Shown here: positions 43,582-52,718 of the stretch, one piece after another
How positions within the stretch are numbered: the stretch's first letter is position 1
How the letters are laid out: each line of letters starts with the position of its first letter
From: Pirellulales bacterium
Lineage (GTDB): Bacteria; Planctomycetota; Planctomycetia; Pirellulales; UBA1268
DNA length: 52,964 nucleotides
Reading direction: 5' to 3'
Assembly (NCBI GenBank): GCA_016776925.1
Contig: JADHSL010000012.1
Location: 1-52,964, forward strand
Notes under the pieces: generated by a model
Database searches by the model: none
Told to the model about the DNA's origin: nothing
What the model saw: only the letters and a program-made list of their open reading frames with translations
Made by a program: the position numbers and the translations under genes

Positions 43582-45662
43582 TCGTGTCCTTAGATTGGCT
43601 TGCTGAATATGTTGATCTGCCAGAGGTTGATGCTTTGACGGAGCGACTTCTTCTATCAGGACTGAATCATGAGTCAACAAAGATGCTTCATGAGGACACA
43701 GCCGTTGATCTCGAAGTGACAAGCAATCGTCCAGATTGTCTTGGTCACATAGGGGTGGCACGAGAAGTTTCCGTTTTGTTCCAACGTCCCTTGAAGATTC
43801 CAGTGGCTTCTATTACGAGCGGAGAGGCATCCCAGTCTTTTTCGGTGGCAATCGAATCAAAAGATATGTGCCCCTTCTATTCGGCACGACTTATCCGAGG
43901 GGTCGCCGTAGGCCCAAGCCCTGACTGGCTCGTCCATCGCCTTGAGGCCGTGGGTGTTGCGAGCGTGAATAACGTTGTCGATGTCACAAATTACGTCATG
44001 CTTGAGTGCGGCCAGCCTTTACATGCCTTTGATCTTAATAGGTTGAATGGTGAAAAAATCATTGTTCGGCGGGCGACGGAAGGTGAATCATTTGTTGCAA
44101 TCAACCACAAGGAGTACAAGCTGACAGCCGAGATGTGTGTCATCTCAGATGCAAAGCAGCCTGTGGCCATTGCAGGAGTGATGGGAGGTGCTGAGACCGA
44201 AATCTCACTCGAAACAACAGATGTGTTAATTGAGTCCGCCCAGTTTGCTCCGTTACCAGTACGGTCTGCTGCGCGTGCGTTGGTTTTGGGAAGTCCTTCG
44301 TCATATCGATTTGAACGTGGCCCCGACCCAGCTGCTGTGGAATGGGCGAGTTGCAGGGCAGTCGAACTCATTCTTGATCTTGCGGGTGGGACTTGTATTG
44401 CCCCCGCGATTAAGGCGGGAAGCCTCAGCTCCAGCCAGGCTACTATCGATTTACGTATTCATCGTGTGGAACAGGTTCTGGGTGTCTCAATATCTGGTCA
44501 GAGACAACGGGAGATCCTTCAGTCTCTTGGCTTTGTTGAACAGGAATCAGCGTCTGATGCCACACGTTGGCTTGCTCCAACGTGGCGACGTGACTGTACA
44601 CGTGAAATCGATCTCGTTGAGGAAGTTGCTCGCATTGAAGGGTATGACTGTGTGCCCGAGGATATTCCGATATCGGCTGTTCCTGTGCAGCGTTCACCGC
44701 GTGAACGTATGGTACGGGTGGTTAGTGAGTCTTGTGTAGCTGCTGGGTTTTGTGAAGCAATGACGCGTAGTGTTGTTGGTGACAGATTTGAGGAATTCAG
44801 CAGTCCTTGGGGAGATGTCCCTGCAATGGTGTGCCGTCCGCCCTTGGTTCAAGGTGCAGATAGACTTCGTCGCACCTTACTTCCTAGCTTGCTGGAAGCG
44901 AGGGCAAGCAGTCTCAGTTCAGGGTCTTCTCATGGTGATCTGTACGAGATAGCCCACGTTTATGTTCGCCGTGACGGCGAGTCGTCAGAAGGCGCGCCGC
45001 CGATAGAAGAACCTTTGTTGCTTACTCTGGTAACAGGGGGCGACTTTTTTCAGGGGAAAGGTTTTGCTGCCGCAATTCTCGATCGCTTGGGGATCTACGA
45101 ATGGTCGGCTGAAGAGAGCCCCAAAGCGCATGCAGGTGTTGAGTACGGGGTTACATACCGCCCGTTTGAATCAGCAGCAATGACTGCAGGTCGTTCTGCT
45201 GAGATTTTGTTTCATGCTCTAGGTGAGAAGAGTCGTCGGATCGGTGTAATTGGTGAGTTTTCAGAAGACGTTATGAAAATGTGCGGGTGCGATAGAAATT
45301 CGGTTGGAATCGAACTCCGGCTTGATGGACTTGAGTTCACTACGAAGTACGAACCAAAACTTTTGGCTCCGAGCAGTTTTCCATCAATTGATCGTGACAT
45401 GAATCTTGTAGTGGATGAAGCAATTTCATGGGCGTCAATTCGTGCGGCGATTGAATCAACGCAATGCGATGCATTAGAAAGTGTCCGCCTTGGTGAAATC
45501 TGGCGGGATGCTGATCGTCTTGGAGAGGGTAAGAAAAGTGTGGTTGTATCAATACGACTTAGGAGTTCCAAGGAAACGCTGTCTGCTGAACAGGCCAACT
45601 CTTTTGTCGAAGCGATGGTACGTTCCTGCCAGGACCATGTCGGTGCAGCTCTTCGAGGATAA
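43578..45662 (+). CDS. pheT: Phenylalanyl-tRNA synthetase beta subunit lacking the N-terminal tRNA-binding domain
   Basis: At 694 residues the protein is about 100 shorter than the E. coli subunit. After the first 40 residues ([29 protein letters not shown]) it goes almost directly to [22 protein letters not shown], so the EMAP-like tRNA-binding domain that normally lies between them is missing. The remaining B3/B4 editing region, B5 ([22 protein letters not shown]), the catalytic-like core and the C-terminal anticodon-binding domain ([20 protein letters not shown]) are present. The frame is intact. It overlaps pheS by four bases, so translation is coupled. The enzyme should still be active with PheS. 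Confidence 0.93.
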   Translation: MIVSLDWLAEYVDLPEVDALTERLLLSGLNHESTKMLHEDTAVDLEVTSNRPDCLGHIGVAREVSVLFQRPLKIPVASITSGEASQSFSVAIESKDMCPFYSARLIRGVAVGPSPDWLVHRLEAVGVASVNNVVDVTNYVMLECGQPLHAFDLNRLNGEKIIVRRATEGESFVAINHKEYKLTAEMCVISDAKQPVAIAGVMGGAETEISLETTDVLIESAQFAPLPVRSAARALVLGSPSSYRFERGPDPAAVEWASCRAVELILDLAGGTCIAPAIKAGSLSSSQATIDLRIHRVEQVLGVSISGQRQREILQSLGFVEQESASDATRWLAPTWRRDCTREIDLVEEVARIEGYDCVPEDIPISAVPVQRSPRERMVRVVSESCVAAGFCEAMTRSVVGDRFEEFSSPWGDVPAMVCRPPLVQGADRLRRTLLPSLLEARASSLSSGSSHGDLYEIAHVYVRRDGESSEGAPPIEEPLLLTLVTGGDFFQGKGFAAAILDRLGIYEWSAEESPKAHAGVEYGVTYRPFESAAMTAGRSAEILFHALGEKSRRIGVIGEFSEDVMKMCGCDRNSVGIELRLDGLEFTTKYEPKLLAPSSFPSIDRDMNLVVDEAISWASIRAAIESTQCDALESVRLGEIWRDADRLGEGKKSVVVSIRLRSSKETLSAEQANSFVEAMVRSCQDHVGAALRG

Positions 45663-45880
45663 GGGACCAAGAGCAGCTGGCTGGTGAGTCTGATGAAACA
45701 CGGCTCAACACTACGTGCTTCGTACTACTGTCTTTGGTTTGGTATGAATCGCCGGGTTCTGTGATGAATCAAAAATGTACAAAATAGAACACAGTATATC
45801 TCGTGATCTTGGATACGTTGTTGTTTGGTGGTACGGCGTGACGTAGATGAAACAGTTCAACAGGATTGAATCAAACGGTC

Positions 45881-47371
45881 CTAGAAGTCAGAGAATTGTT
45901 CAAACTCATCATAGGGACGGTGCTCAAGGTTTACGAATCGTGTGTAGTCGTGTTGCCAAAGAAGTTTTATGTCACCAATTGGGCCATTTCGTTGTTTGGC
46001 CACAATTATTTCAGCTTCACCCTTTACGCGTTCACGGTCTTCATCAGTTGTCTGATAATACTCTTCTCGGTGAACAAACATGACAACATCAGCGTCCTGC
46101 TCAATCGCACCAGATTCGCGCAGGTGATTTAACCTTGGTCGGTTATCTCGTGATACTTCAGCCTGTCGATTTAACTGAGCAAGGCAGAGAATTGGAATAT
46201 CAAGTTCTCGAGACATGGTCTTTAATCGTCTTGCGATACGCGCCACTTGTTCTTGACGTGGGTCCCGTGGATTGTCTGGTTCGATGAGCTGTAAATAGTC
46301 AATGACAATGATTGAAAGTCCTTGCTTTCGCTTGAGTCGACGGGCTACAGCAGCAATTTCTGTCAGGGTTCGGCCAGGCGTATCATCAATGTACAGCGGA
46401 GCAGAACTTATTTCTGAGGATTTTTGTACAAGGCGGCGTCTGTCTTCCTGCGAAATAGTTCCATTACGCAGTCGATGTCCATTTACCTGTGCAGCGGAGC
46501 AGAGAAGTCGATCTGCCAGTTCGAGACTTGCCATTTCAAGGCTTACGAACAAAACAGGCTGGTGGCTATTGATTGAAATATGCTCAGCAATGTTCATGGC
46601 AAGCGCAGTTTTTCCCATACTGGGTCGAGCAGCCAATATAATGAGCTCAGAGTTGTGCAGTCCTCCGCAGAGAGTGTCGAGATCAGTGAAGCCGGTTTCG
46701 ACGCCACCAAGGGCATGCTCGTGTTTCATACGAGCGTCCATACGCACCATCACGTCTTCAAGAACAGCCTGGATAGGCTTCGCTTCAGCTGAGCTGCGCT
46801 GTTCGAGTATCGAGAAAATCTTTTCTTCAGCCTGCGAAAGGAGTTCTCGTGGCTCATCATACGCATCATACGCATCCCGAAGAATGTCGGTACTTGCATC
46901 AATAAGTGACCGGAGCATTGACTTGTCGCGGATGATATTTGCATAGTGCGAGGCGTGAGCTGCATGGGGGACCGAGCTAATGAGTTCTGCAATTGCAGCA
47001 GCTCCTCCAACCGCATCAAGATCGCCCTTTGTCCGTAATCGTTCCAATAATATTGTCGCATCAATGCGCTTGCCGCCGTCATGCAGTTCAAGAAGATGGC
47101 GAAAAATTGTTTGATGCGCTTCGTCGGAAAAATCTTCCGACCGTACAGACAACGCGACGTCATCACAGACATCAGGCTTGAGAAGTATGCTACCGAGGAC
47201 GTTTTTTTCGGCTTCAATGTTTCCCGGTCGACCAAGTCTGCCAATTTGGGCGACGTTCTGCTCGTCTTGGCCAGGCTGTTGTTTTTTGAAACGCTGGCCA
47301 TTTCGGCCCGTTTTTTTTGGTCCGGCCATATTCTGAACGGACTGTGTCGCATTTCCCCGAGAATCGCCCAT
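45881..47371 (-). CDS. dnaB: Replicative DNA helicase DnaB
   Basis: The 496-residue helicase has a basic, disordered N-terminus (about 1-45), an N-terminal helical domain (NIEAEKNVLGSILL through about 150), a linker, and a RecA-type motor with Walker A (ARPSMGKTALAM, Lys254), LFVSLEMASLELADRL, Walker B (LSIIVIDYLQLIEP) and CLAQLNRQAEVSRDNRPRLNHLRESGAIEQDADVV. It unwinds DNA at replication forks. The ATG at 47371 is preceded by GAGGA. It is the last gene of the rpsF-ssb-rplI-dnaB block, about 185 bases after rplI. A second start at Met15 is possible but has no better site. Confidence 0.96.
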   Translation of the reverse strand: MGDSRGNATQSVQNMAGPKKTGRNGQRFKKQQPGQDEQNVAQIGRLGRPGNIEAEKNVLGSILLKPDVCDDVALSVRSEDFSDEAHQTIFRHLLELHDGGKRIDATILLERLRTKGDLDAVGGAAAIAELISSVPHAAHASHYANIIRDKSMLRSLIDASTDILRDAYDAYDEPRELLSQAEEKIFSILEQRSSAEAKPIQAVLEDVMVRMDARMKHEHALGGVETGFTDLDTLCGGLHNSELIILAARPSMGKTALAMNIAEHISINSHQPVLFVSLEMASLELADRLLCSAAQVNGHRLRNGTISQEDRRRLVQKSSEISSAPLYIDDTPGRTLTEIAAVARRLKRKQGLSIIVIDYLQLIEPDNPRDPRQEQVARIARRLKTMSRELDIPILCLAQLNRQAEVSRDNRPRLNHLRESGAIEQDADVVMFVHREEYYQTTDEDRERVKGEAEIIVAKQRNGPIGDIKLLWQHDYTRFVNLEHRPYDEFEQFSDF

Positions 47372-47555
47372 TCAGAAGTCCTCTATTCCATTTGAGACTT
47401 TTTAGTGTGATAAAACACTGCAGTTTCTGCTCGTTCAGTCTGGCTTGTATTCTCTGGACATCTCAGTTGCAGGCAATTTGGTAGCAGAGGTGCTGCAGAC
47501 CCATTCATCGAGACATGCATTCGAACACGGAGTCTCTGCCGGGCCTGATACCGAC

Positions 47556-48086
47556 TTATTTTTCCTCACTACTCGCTGGTACAACCCAAACCTTGAGATC
47601 ACCCTCGACTTCACTCGCAAGGCGCACTTTGACCGTATACAGCCCAACCTCTTTGAGTGGACCCTGCAAAATAATTTGATCTGGAGGAACAACAAGGTCC
47701 TGCTGTTTAAGGGATCGTGAAATCTCCGGTGCTCCAACTGATCCGTACAGATGACCTTCATCATTCGCATTTGACTCAATGGTGACACTTGTCCGGACTA
47801 ATTCTTCGAGCAATCCACGAAGCCCAGCAAGTCTTTCACGGGCAATGGTTGCCAGTTTTGCCTTGTGTTTTTCAACCATTCTTTTGTGGTGTTCGGTGGC
47901 GACCGTTGCAAGTCCTTGAGGTAACAGGTAGTTGCTCGCATATCCAGGACGTACTTCGACCACTTCACCCTGTTTGCCAAGGTGTTCGACATTCTGGATA
48001 AGAAGCAGTTCAATTCCTCCTCGTTCCCCTTTGGGAAGACGTTTATGCCGTTGATGTCTGGGTTTTTTGGTTGTCGTGGTGGCCAT
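47556..48086 (-). CDS. rplI: 50S ribosomal protein L9
   Basis: The 176-residue protein has the L9 N-terminal domain (GIELLLIQNVEHLGKQGEVVEVRPGYASNYLLPQGLA), a long connecting helix (HHKRMVEKHKAKLATIARERLAGLRGLLEEL) and a C-terminal domain. The first 24 residues (MATTTTKKPRHQRHKRLPKGERG) are an unusual basic extension before the normal start of L9. The ATG at 48086 is preceded by AAGGA at good spacing, so the extension is likely translated. It lies 57 bases after ssb, leaving no room for rpsR, which normally sits between. Confidence 0.95.
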   Translation of the reverse strand: MATTTTKKPRHQRHKRLPKGERGGIELLLIQNVEHLGKQGEVVEVRPGYASNYLLPQGLATVATEHHKRMVEKHKAKLATIARERLAGLRGLLEELVRTSVTIESNANDEGHLYGSVGAPEISRSLKQQDLVVPPDQIILQGPLKEVGLYTVKVRLASEVEGDLKVWVVPASSEEK

Positions 48087-48143
48087 ATGTAGATCCTTCG
48101 TAAATTAAATTGTTAAGTGATTTGTGGGTTGTCCGAAAAGGGT

Positions 48144-48635
48144 TTAGAAAGGAATGTCGTCTTCGGTTCCGCCTGCGGCACTGGCAGCACCAAAACCGCC
48201 TCCTGCATCATACCCTCCCGACTGATCCTTCTCGTTTGGGCTGTTGCTGTTTTGATTTCCTTGATTACGGCCACCTGCTTGACTTCCCTCTGAACGATTG
48301 CCTCCGCGTGATCCAATGAGATGCATCCGATCGCCAACAACACGGAGCTTTGAGTTTTTCTTTCCGTCTTTTTCCCACATATCGAGTTTCAATCGTCCCT
48401 CGATTAGAAGCGGTGCTCCCTTCGTGACGTATTCGCCCGCAATCTCAGCAGTACGGCCCCATAGCGTAATGTCAACAAATGTCGTTTCTTCAACCCACTC
48501 GCCAGATGAAGATTTACGCCGATCATTGATCGCAAGACCGATTTCAGTGACTGCTGAACCGTTTGAAATATACCGAAGCTCTGGGTCACGGGTTACGTTT
48601 CCCATGAGAAATACCCGGTTCATGCTACTCGCCAT
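48144..48635 (-). CDS. ssb: Single-stranded DNA-binding protein
   Basis: The 163-residue protein has an OB-fold domain (NRVFLMGNVTRDPELRYISNG, ITLWGRTAEIAGEYVTKGAPLLIEGRLKLD) followed by a Gly/Asn/Gln-rich flexible tail and the conserved acidic tip EDDIPF, which binds partner proteins. It coats single-stranded DNA during replication and repair. The ATG at 48635 is preceded by GGGAGA. The longer frame up to 48695 has no such site. It is placed between rpsF and rplI, as in many bacteria. Confidence 0.95.
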   Translation of the reverse strand: MASSMNRVFLMGNVTRDPELRYISNGSAVTEIGLAINDRRKSSSGEWVEETTFVDITLWGRTAEIAGEYVTKGAPLLIEGRLKLDMWEKDGKKNSKLRVVGDRMHLIGSRGGNRSEGSQAGGRNQGNQNSNSPNEKDQSGGYDAGGGFGAASAAGGTEDDIPF

Positions 48636-48775
48636 GGCGATCTCCCTTTTTTCTTTGTCCGCAAAATAATCAGTACGTGCAACGACATATCTCACCTAAT
48701 GCCGAAGACACCCCTGATAATGAACAGATGTTCAGTTTCCGTCAAGCCCTGCAGCAGGTGCTCCTTCATGGTGAC

Positions 48776-49141
48776 TTATTTGCCGGCAGTTGTTTGTGCT
48801 GGTTTCGTGCTGCTGTTCCCGGCTTGTGCATGCTGGATAAGTGGCTCGGCCAAACGGGAGTCGATTTTCAAAATCAGTCGTCGCAACACATTTTCGTTTA
48901 ATTCACATTGTCGTTCAAAAGCAGCAAGATTTGGTCCATCTATACTGAAATAAATGAGCCAATAAGAGCCCTTACGCTGACCATTGATCGGATAAGCGAG
49001 TTTTCTTTCGTCCCAGAGTTGAGACACAAGAACCGTTCCCCCGTGCTCGGTCACTAGGTCGTTGAGTTGGCCTGTAACAGTGTCGGGGTCACGAGAATAC
49101 TTCGTCGAATCCAGGATAAACATCCCTTCGTAAACAGTCAT
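48776..49141 (-). CDS. rpsF: 30S ribosomal protein S6
   Basis: The 121-residue protein shows the S6 pattern: VYEGMFILDSTKYSRDPDTV, GGTVLVSQLWDERKLAYPINGQRKGSYWLIYFS and ERQCELNENVLRRLILKID. It then has a short polar tail (QAGNSSTKPAQTTAGK). It is part of the small ribosomal subunit and normally contacts S18, whose gene is not in the expected place here. The ATG at 49141 is preceded by GGAAGGA. ssb follows after about 140 bases. Confidence 0.94.
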   Translation of the reverse strand: MTVYEGMFILDSTKYSRDPDTVTGQLNDLVTEHGGTVLVSQLWDERKLAYPINGQRKGSYWLIYFSIDGPNLAAFERQCELNENVLRRLILKIDSRLAEPLIQHAQAGNSSTKPAQTTAGK

Positions 49142-49198
49142 TTTAAATTGTCCTTCCGTTTTATTTTTAAAAAAGTCTTTTTTGTGTAGTGCTGTTTG

Positions 49199-49756
49199 TC
49201 AGTTGTACCGATTCATGGAGGCTTCTATCCCAATAGTTACCCAAGATTCGGCAGCATCGGCAGCCCGTTGAATTGTCTCGTCGAGGTCTCCCTGTTCATA
49301 CTTGGAAAATTTCCCGAGTACAAAGGAAGGTGGATCCTGCTGTTTTGGAACTGGTCCGATGCCCACTCGGAGCCTTGGTATCGTTGTGCTTGAAAGACGT
49401 GTGATAGTGTCCGCTAGGCCCTTCTGGCCGCCCGCAGATCCACTCGGTCGCATCCGAATAGTTTTGAGCGGCAGTTGGAAGTCATCACAGATCACAAGAA
49501 TGTCCGTTAGGTCTAGTTTGTAAAAATCACGAGCGGCGAGCACGCTGCCTCCGCTTAAATTCATCCATGTAAGTGGCCAGAGTAATAATGCCTGAGTCCC
49601 GCGAATGGTCGTCTGGGACGTCTCTCCTTGGAATTGTTGCCGTCGGCTTGGGTTTCCCCCGCGACCTGCCAATACGTCGAGTACGTCGAATCCGACATTG
49701 TGTCGAGTGCCTTCATATTTCCGTCCGGGATTACCTAAACCAACCAACAATTTCAC
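49199..49756 (-). CDS. pth: Peptidyl-tRNA hydrolase with a substituted active-site Asn
   Basis: This 185-residue enzyme cleaves peptidyl-tRNA released from stalled ribosomes. It has GLGNPGRKYEGTRHNVGFDVLD (Asn9, His19), the LTWMNLSG Asn66 and CDDFQLPLKTIRMRPSGSAGG (Asp91/92). Next comes QKGL where the E. coli-type enzyme has HNGL: Lys112 takes the place of the Asn that orients the substrate. The other catalytic residues are intact, so it may still be active. The ATG at 49756 matches the conserved start, although no strong Shine-Dalgarno site is visible. It is part of the prs-rplY-pth run. Confidence 0.92.
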   Translation of the reverse strand: MKLLVGLGNPGRKYEGTRHNVGFDVLDVLAGRGGNPSRRQQFQGETSQTTIRGTQALLLWPLTWMNLSGGSVLAARDFYKLDLTDILVICDDFQLPLKTIRMRPSGSAGGQKGLADTITRLSSTTIPRLRVGIGPVPKQQDPPSFVLGKFSKYEQGDLDETIQRAADAAESWVTIGIEASMNRYN

Positions 49757-49821
49757 AGAGCATCACCGTTGGGAGTACATGTCGTCTAAAATACAATTGT
49801 TCACGCAACACCGAGTCTCTG

Positions 49822-50418
49822 TTATTCATCGTTTGACTCTGTTGCTTTTGTTCCAATGTCTGTGGCGTCTTCAAGCTTTTGGTCGGAAAGAAGGCATGAG
49901 GCTACAACGGCTTCGTCGTCTGCCGTTGCATGAGCCCCTTGGGGGAGTTCAAGATGTTTTACCTTGAGAACATTTCCGGCCTCGAGATGAGCAACATGAG
50001 CAACGGCAACTTCGGGCATGGTCTGAGCCGTACATTCAACATCGATTTCTCTGAGAACCTGTTTGAACTTCCCTCCTGCTTTTGCTCCTGGACATTCCCC
50101 ACGTAACTCAATAGGAACCACAACATTGATTTTTTCCGACGGATCAATCCGTAAAAAATCAATATGCAGGGGAATCGTACCGTATGCATTCCACTGAAGT
50201 TCACGAACAAGAGCAGGTGATTTCACAGCTCCAGTTAACTCGACGGTTTTGCTGCCATGACGGACCATTGCCTCGACGGCATCGCGTCGGACTGATAAAT
50301 CAACACATGTTTCCCCATGTCCGTATAAAACAGCGGGAACATGGCCCTCTTGGCGTAGTTTTTGGCAGGCTTGTGTACCCGTAACGCTACGGGCTGTGAC
50401 TTCGAGTAGATCGCTCAT
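49822..50418 (-). CDS. rplY: 50S ribosomal protein L25/general stress protein Ctc
   Basis: The 198-residue protein has the 5S rRNA-binding L25 domain (LEVTARSVTGTQACQKLRQEGHVPAVLYG, and WNAYGTIPLHIDFLRIDPSEKINVVVPIEL) plus the C-terminal TL5/Ctc beta domain (GGKFKQVLREIDVECTAQTMPEVAVAHV, LKVKHLELPQG). A short acidic tail follows. It is part of the large ribosomal subunit. The ATG at 50418 is preceded by AAGGAG. It sits between prs and pth, as is common in bacteria. Confidence 0.94.
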   Translation of the reverse strand: MSDLLEVTARSVTGTQACQKLRQEGHVPAVLYGHGETCVDLSVRRDAVEAMVRHGSKTVELTGAVKSPALVRELQWNAYGTIPLHIDFLRIDPSEKINVVVPIELRGECPGAKAGGKFKQVLREIDVECTAQTMPEVAVAHVAHLEAGNVLKVKHLELPQGAHATADDEAVVASCLLSDQKLEDATDIGTKATESNDE

Positions 50419-50504
50419 CAGGAACTCCTTAATTGGGCCTGATATTGTGCCATTTCTCGATCTTTTCGCAACCGGGCACGCTCAAGTACGGCCCGAATAC
50501 TCAA

Positions 50505-51449
50505 TTATTGAAACATCATGCTGACCGACTCATTCCGATGAATTCGCTTTATTGCCTGCCCAAGCAAACTGGCAACAGAGAGAACCGTAATATTTGGCAG
50601 ATTTTTCTCTTGTGCAAGCGGTATTGAGTCAGTCACGATGATTCCAGACAGGGGGGCCGCCTGCAATCTTTCGACAGCCGGTCCGACCAGGAGTCCGTGG
50701 GTTGCCGCTGCAAAAATCTGTTTGGCACCATGATTATGAAGTACTTCGGCTGCTGAGCAGATAGATCCGGCTGTGCTGATCATGTCATCGAACATGAGGG
50801 CGACTTTTCCTTCGACACTTGCACCAATGATATTTGCACTTGTTGTCGTGTCAGCACTCACCCGCCTTTTGTCAACAATCGCCAGAGGAGCATTGAGCCT
50901 TTGACCATGGCCAACTGCCCGCTTGATTCCACCGACGTCAGGACTGACAACTATCAAATCATCAGCTGGTAAATCGATTGATTGCAAGTGGTTGTTGAGT
51001 ACAGGTGCGGCGTACAGGTGGTCCACAGGGACATCGAAAAATCCCTGAATCTGAGCAGCATGAAGATCCATTGCAAGCACGCGATCCGCACCCGCACGGG
51101 TAATCAAGTTGGCGACAAGCTTGGCAGTAATGGGGACTCTGCCGGCGTCTTTTCGGTCCTGCCTTGCATAGCCAAAATATGGAATCACTGCTGTAATTCT
51201 GTACGAACTTGCCCGCTTGAAACTATCGATCATGACCAACAGTTCCATGAGATATTCGTCAACTGGCGGGCATGTAGGCTGAACGATAAAAATGTCTCGT
51301 CCTCGAACATCCTCATCAATTTTGCACGAGATCTCTCTATCCGGAAAACGACCGATCGACATCTTGCCCATAGGGAGATTGAGATAGCGGCAAATGTCCT
51401 GAGTTAAAGAGGGGTTCGCCAGCCCGCTAAAAATCTTTAAATCATTCAT
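50505..51449 (-). CDS. prs: Ribose-phosphate pyrophosphokinase
   Basis: The 314-residue enzyme makes PRPP from ribose-5-phosphate and ATP. It shows RFPDREISCKIDEDVRGRDIFIVQ (the ribose-phosphate region), YFGYARQDRK (ATP loop), DLHAAQIQGFFDVP, VVSPDVGGIKRA, and MFDDMISTAGSI (PRPP-binding loop). The ATG at 51449 fits the family start. Its position before rplY and pth is common in bacteria, so the three genes are probably co-transcribed. No oddities were seen. Confidence 0.97.
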   Translation of the reverse strand: MNDLKIFSGLANPSLTQDICRYLNLPMGKMSIGRFPDREISCKIDEDVRGRDIFIVQPTCPPVDEYLMELLVMIDSFKRASSYRITAVIPYFGYARQDRKDAGRVPITAKLVANLITRAGADRVLAMDLHAAQIQGFFDVPVDHLYAAPVLNNHLQSIDLPADDLIVVSPDVGGIKRAVGHGQRLNAPLAIVDKRRVSADTTTSANIIGASVEGKVALMFDDMISTAGSICSAAEVLHNHGAKQIFAAATHGLLVGPAVERLQAAPLSGIIVTDSIPLAQEKNLPNITVLSVASLLGQAIKRIHRNESVSMMFQ

Positions 51450-51583
51450 GAGTGATCTCGGAACTGTAAGAAGAGAAGGGGTGAGTTACTACCACACTCT
51501 TTTAAGGTATTGGGGAGGATGTTCAAGGATTGTCACTCTCTGCCGGGCAAGACGGATTTCACAGTCACAAGAACAGTAATCAA

Positions 51584-52351
51584 TTATCTCTGAACTGTTT
51601 GGAGAGCGTTCGCCACAGCGACTAGTTGCTGTGGTGTGTTGACAGATAGCGTTTCACTTGGATCAAGGCAGGCTACTGCATCGACTTGTTTGCCTGCGTC
51701 GAGGAGCACTTTTGGGCAATCGGTGAGATAGTACTCTCCAGCTGCGTTGTTTGTGTTAATCCTCTCCAAAGCCCATAGCAACTGGTCGGCGGCGAAAACA
51801 TAGGTGCTCATGTTCACTTCTTGAATCAGTCGCTCGCTTTCATTCGCATCCTTCTCTTCAGTAATACATACAAACTGTTTGTCTGCGTCGCGCACTATAC
51901 GGCCCAACCCGCTTGGGTCTTCTGTGATCGCTGTTCCGAGAAGGCATGCAGCACCCGTGGATTGAAAAGCTTCGAGTAAACTTCGGATACTGGAAGGGCG
52001 TAGCAAAGGTGAGTCACCGCAGACAATGACTACAGGCCGAGAACGGTCGCCTATGGCATTTATGGATTCGATCAGTGGTGCTGCCGCTCGAACAGCGTCA
52101 CCAGTTCCCTGCTGTTTCTGCTGAACAGCGAATTGAACACCCGGTCTTGCTCCAACATCTGTGCGTACGCTGTCACCGCCATACCCAACGACAACAATCT
52201 GGTCATGGCAGCCAGCGTCGCTTAGTGCATCAAGAACCCATGCAAGCAGAGTCTTGCCAGCAGCCTCATGGAGTACCTTGGGCAGGTCGCTGTTCATGCG
52301 AGTACCCTTGCCAGCTGCAAGGACAACGGCAATGGGTGAGGTGTCAGACAT
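51584..52351 (-). CDS. GlmU-type UDP-GlcNAc pyrophosphorylase domain protein
   Basis: The 255-residue protein matches the N-terminal uridylyltransferase half of GlmU: VVLAAGKGTRMNSDLPKVLH, QQKQQGTGDAVRAA, VIVCGDSPLLRPSSI, GLGRIVRD, and AAGEYYLTDCPKVL. It stops after NTPQQLVAVANAL, just before the left-handed beta-helix acetyltransferase half seen in E. coli GlmU. The reaction is thus UTP plus GlcNAc-1-phosphate to UDP-GlcNAc for cell-wall precursor synthesis; the acetyltransferase step would need another protein. The frame is closed by a normal stop (no sign of a broken second half). The ATG at 52351 gives the conserved start. It precedes prs on the same strand. Confidence 0.88.
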   Translation of the reverse strand: MSDTSPIAVVLAAGKGTRMNSDLPKVLHEAAGKTLLAWVLDALSDAGCHDQIVVVGYGGDSVRTDVGARPGVQFAVQQKQQGTGDAVRAAAPLIESINAIGDRSRPVVIVCGDSPLLRPSSIRSLLEAFQSTGAACLLGTAITEDPSGLGRIVRDADKQFVCITEEKDANESERLIQEVNMSTYVFAADQLLWALERINTNNAAGEYYLTDCPKVLLDAGKQVDAVACLDPSETLSVNTPQQLVAVANALQTVQR

Positions 52352-52718
52352 TGGTCATTTTTCTTTCTTGGAATGGGCGATACCCCAAATGGTTGTTCGG
52401 CGATGTTAAGTTCGAGTCGGGCATCGAGTCTGTATCTTTACGGAGTTTTAGCATGTCTATCACAAAAGAAGTGTATTCGTCACCTGTATTGGCCAAGGGT
52501 TTCGGATGTCACAGGTGAGTATTCAACGAGGGTAGCTGTTTGATTGAGTACTCTCATACGAGTCCCGTCAGCGTTCCAGTGCTGCTGGCAAATCGATCGT
52601 GGATCGCGACATCTTTCTCTCGTTCACTCACATCCTGCCTCTTAGAGGCAGATACTACAGCCACGAACACGTTTACAATAAATATGGAACCCTTTAAATA
52701 TGGAACCCTTTGTTTCGG
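52352..52718. other. Intergenic region between the sulfatase tail and the GlmU-like gene
   Basis: About 370 bases with no supported gene. It includes a near-perfect palindrome (ctgcctcttagaggcag, 52635-52651) and a 16-base tandem duplication (52680-52711). Since both flanking genes lie on the minus strand, it is the sulfatase 3' region plus the GlmU-like promoter region. Confidence 0.5.
52680..52711. repeat. Perfect tandem duplication of a 16-base unit
   Basis: The unit aaatatggaacccttt occurs twice in direct succession (52680-52695 and 52696-52711) with no mismatch. It lies seven bases beyond the stop codon of the sulfatase gene. It probably arose by slippage or a local duplication. Function is unknown. 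Confidence 0.85.

Noticed and set aside
43578-45662. pheT as a truncated pseudogene
   Set aside because: The frame is intact, begins in the normal overlap with pheS, and all later domains are present. Only one domain is absent.
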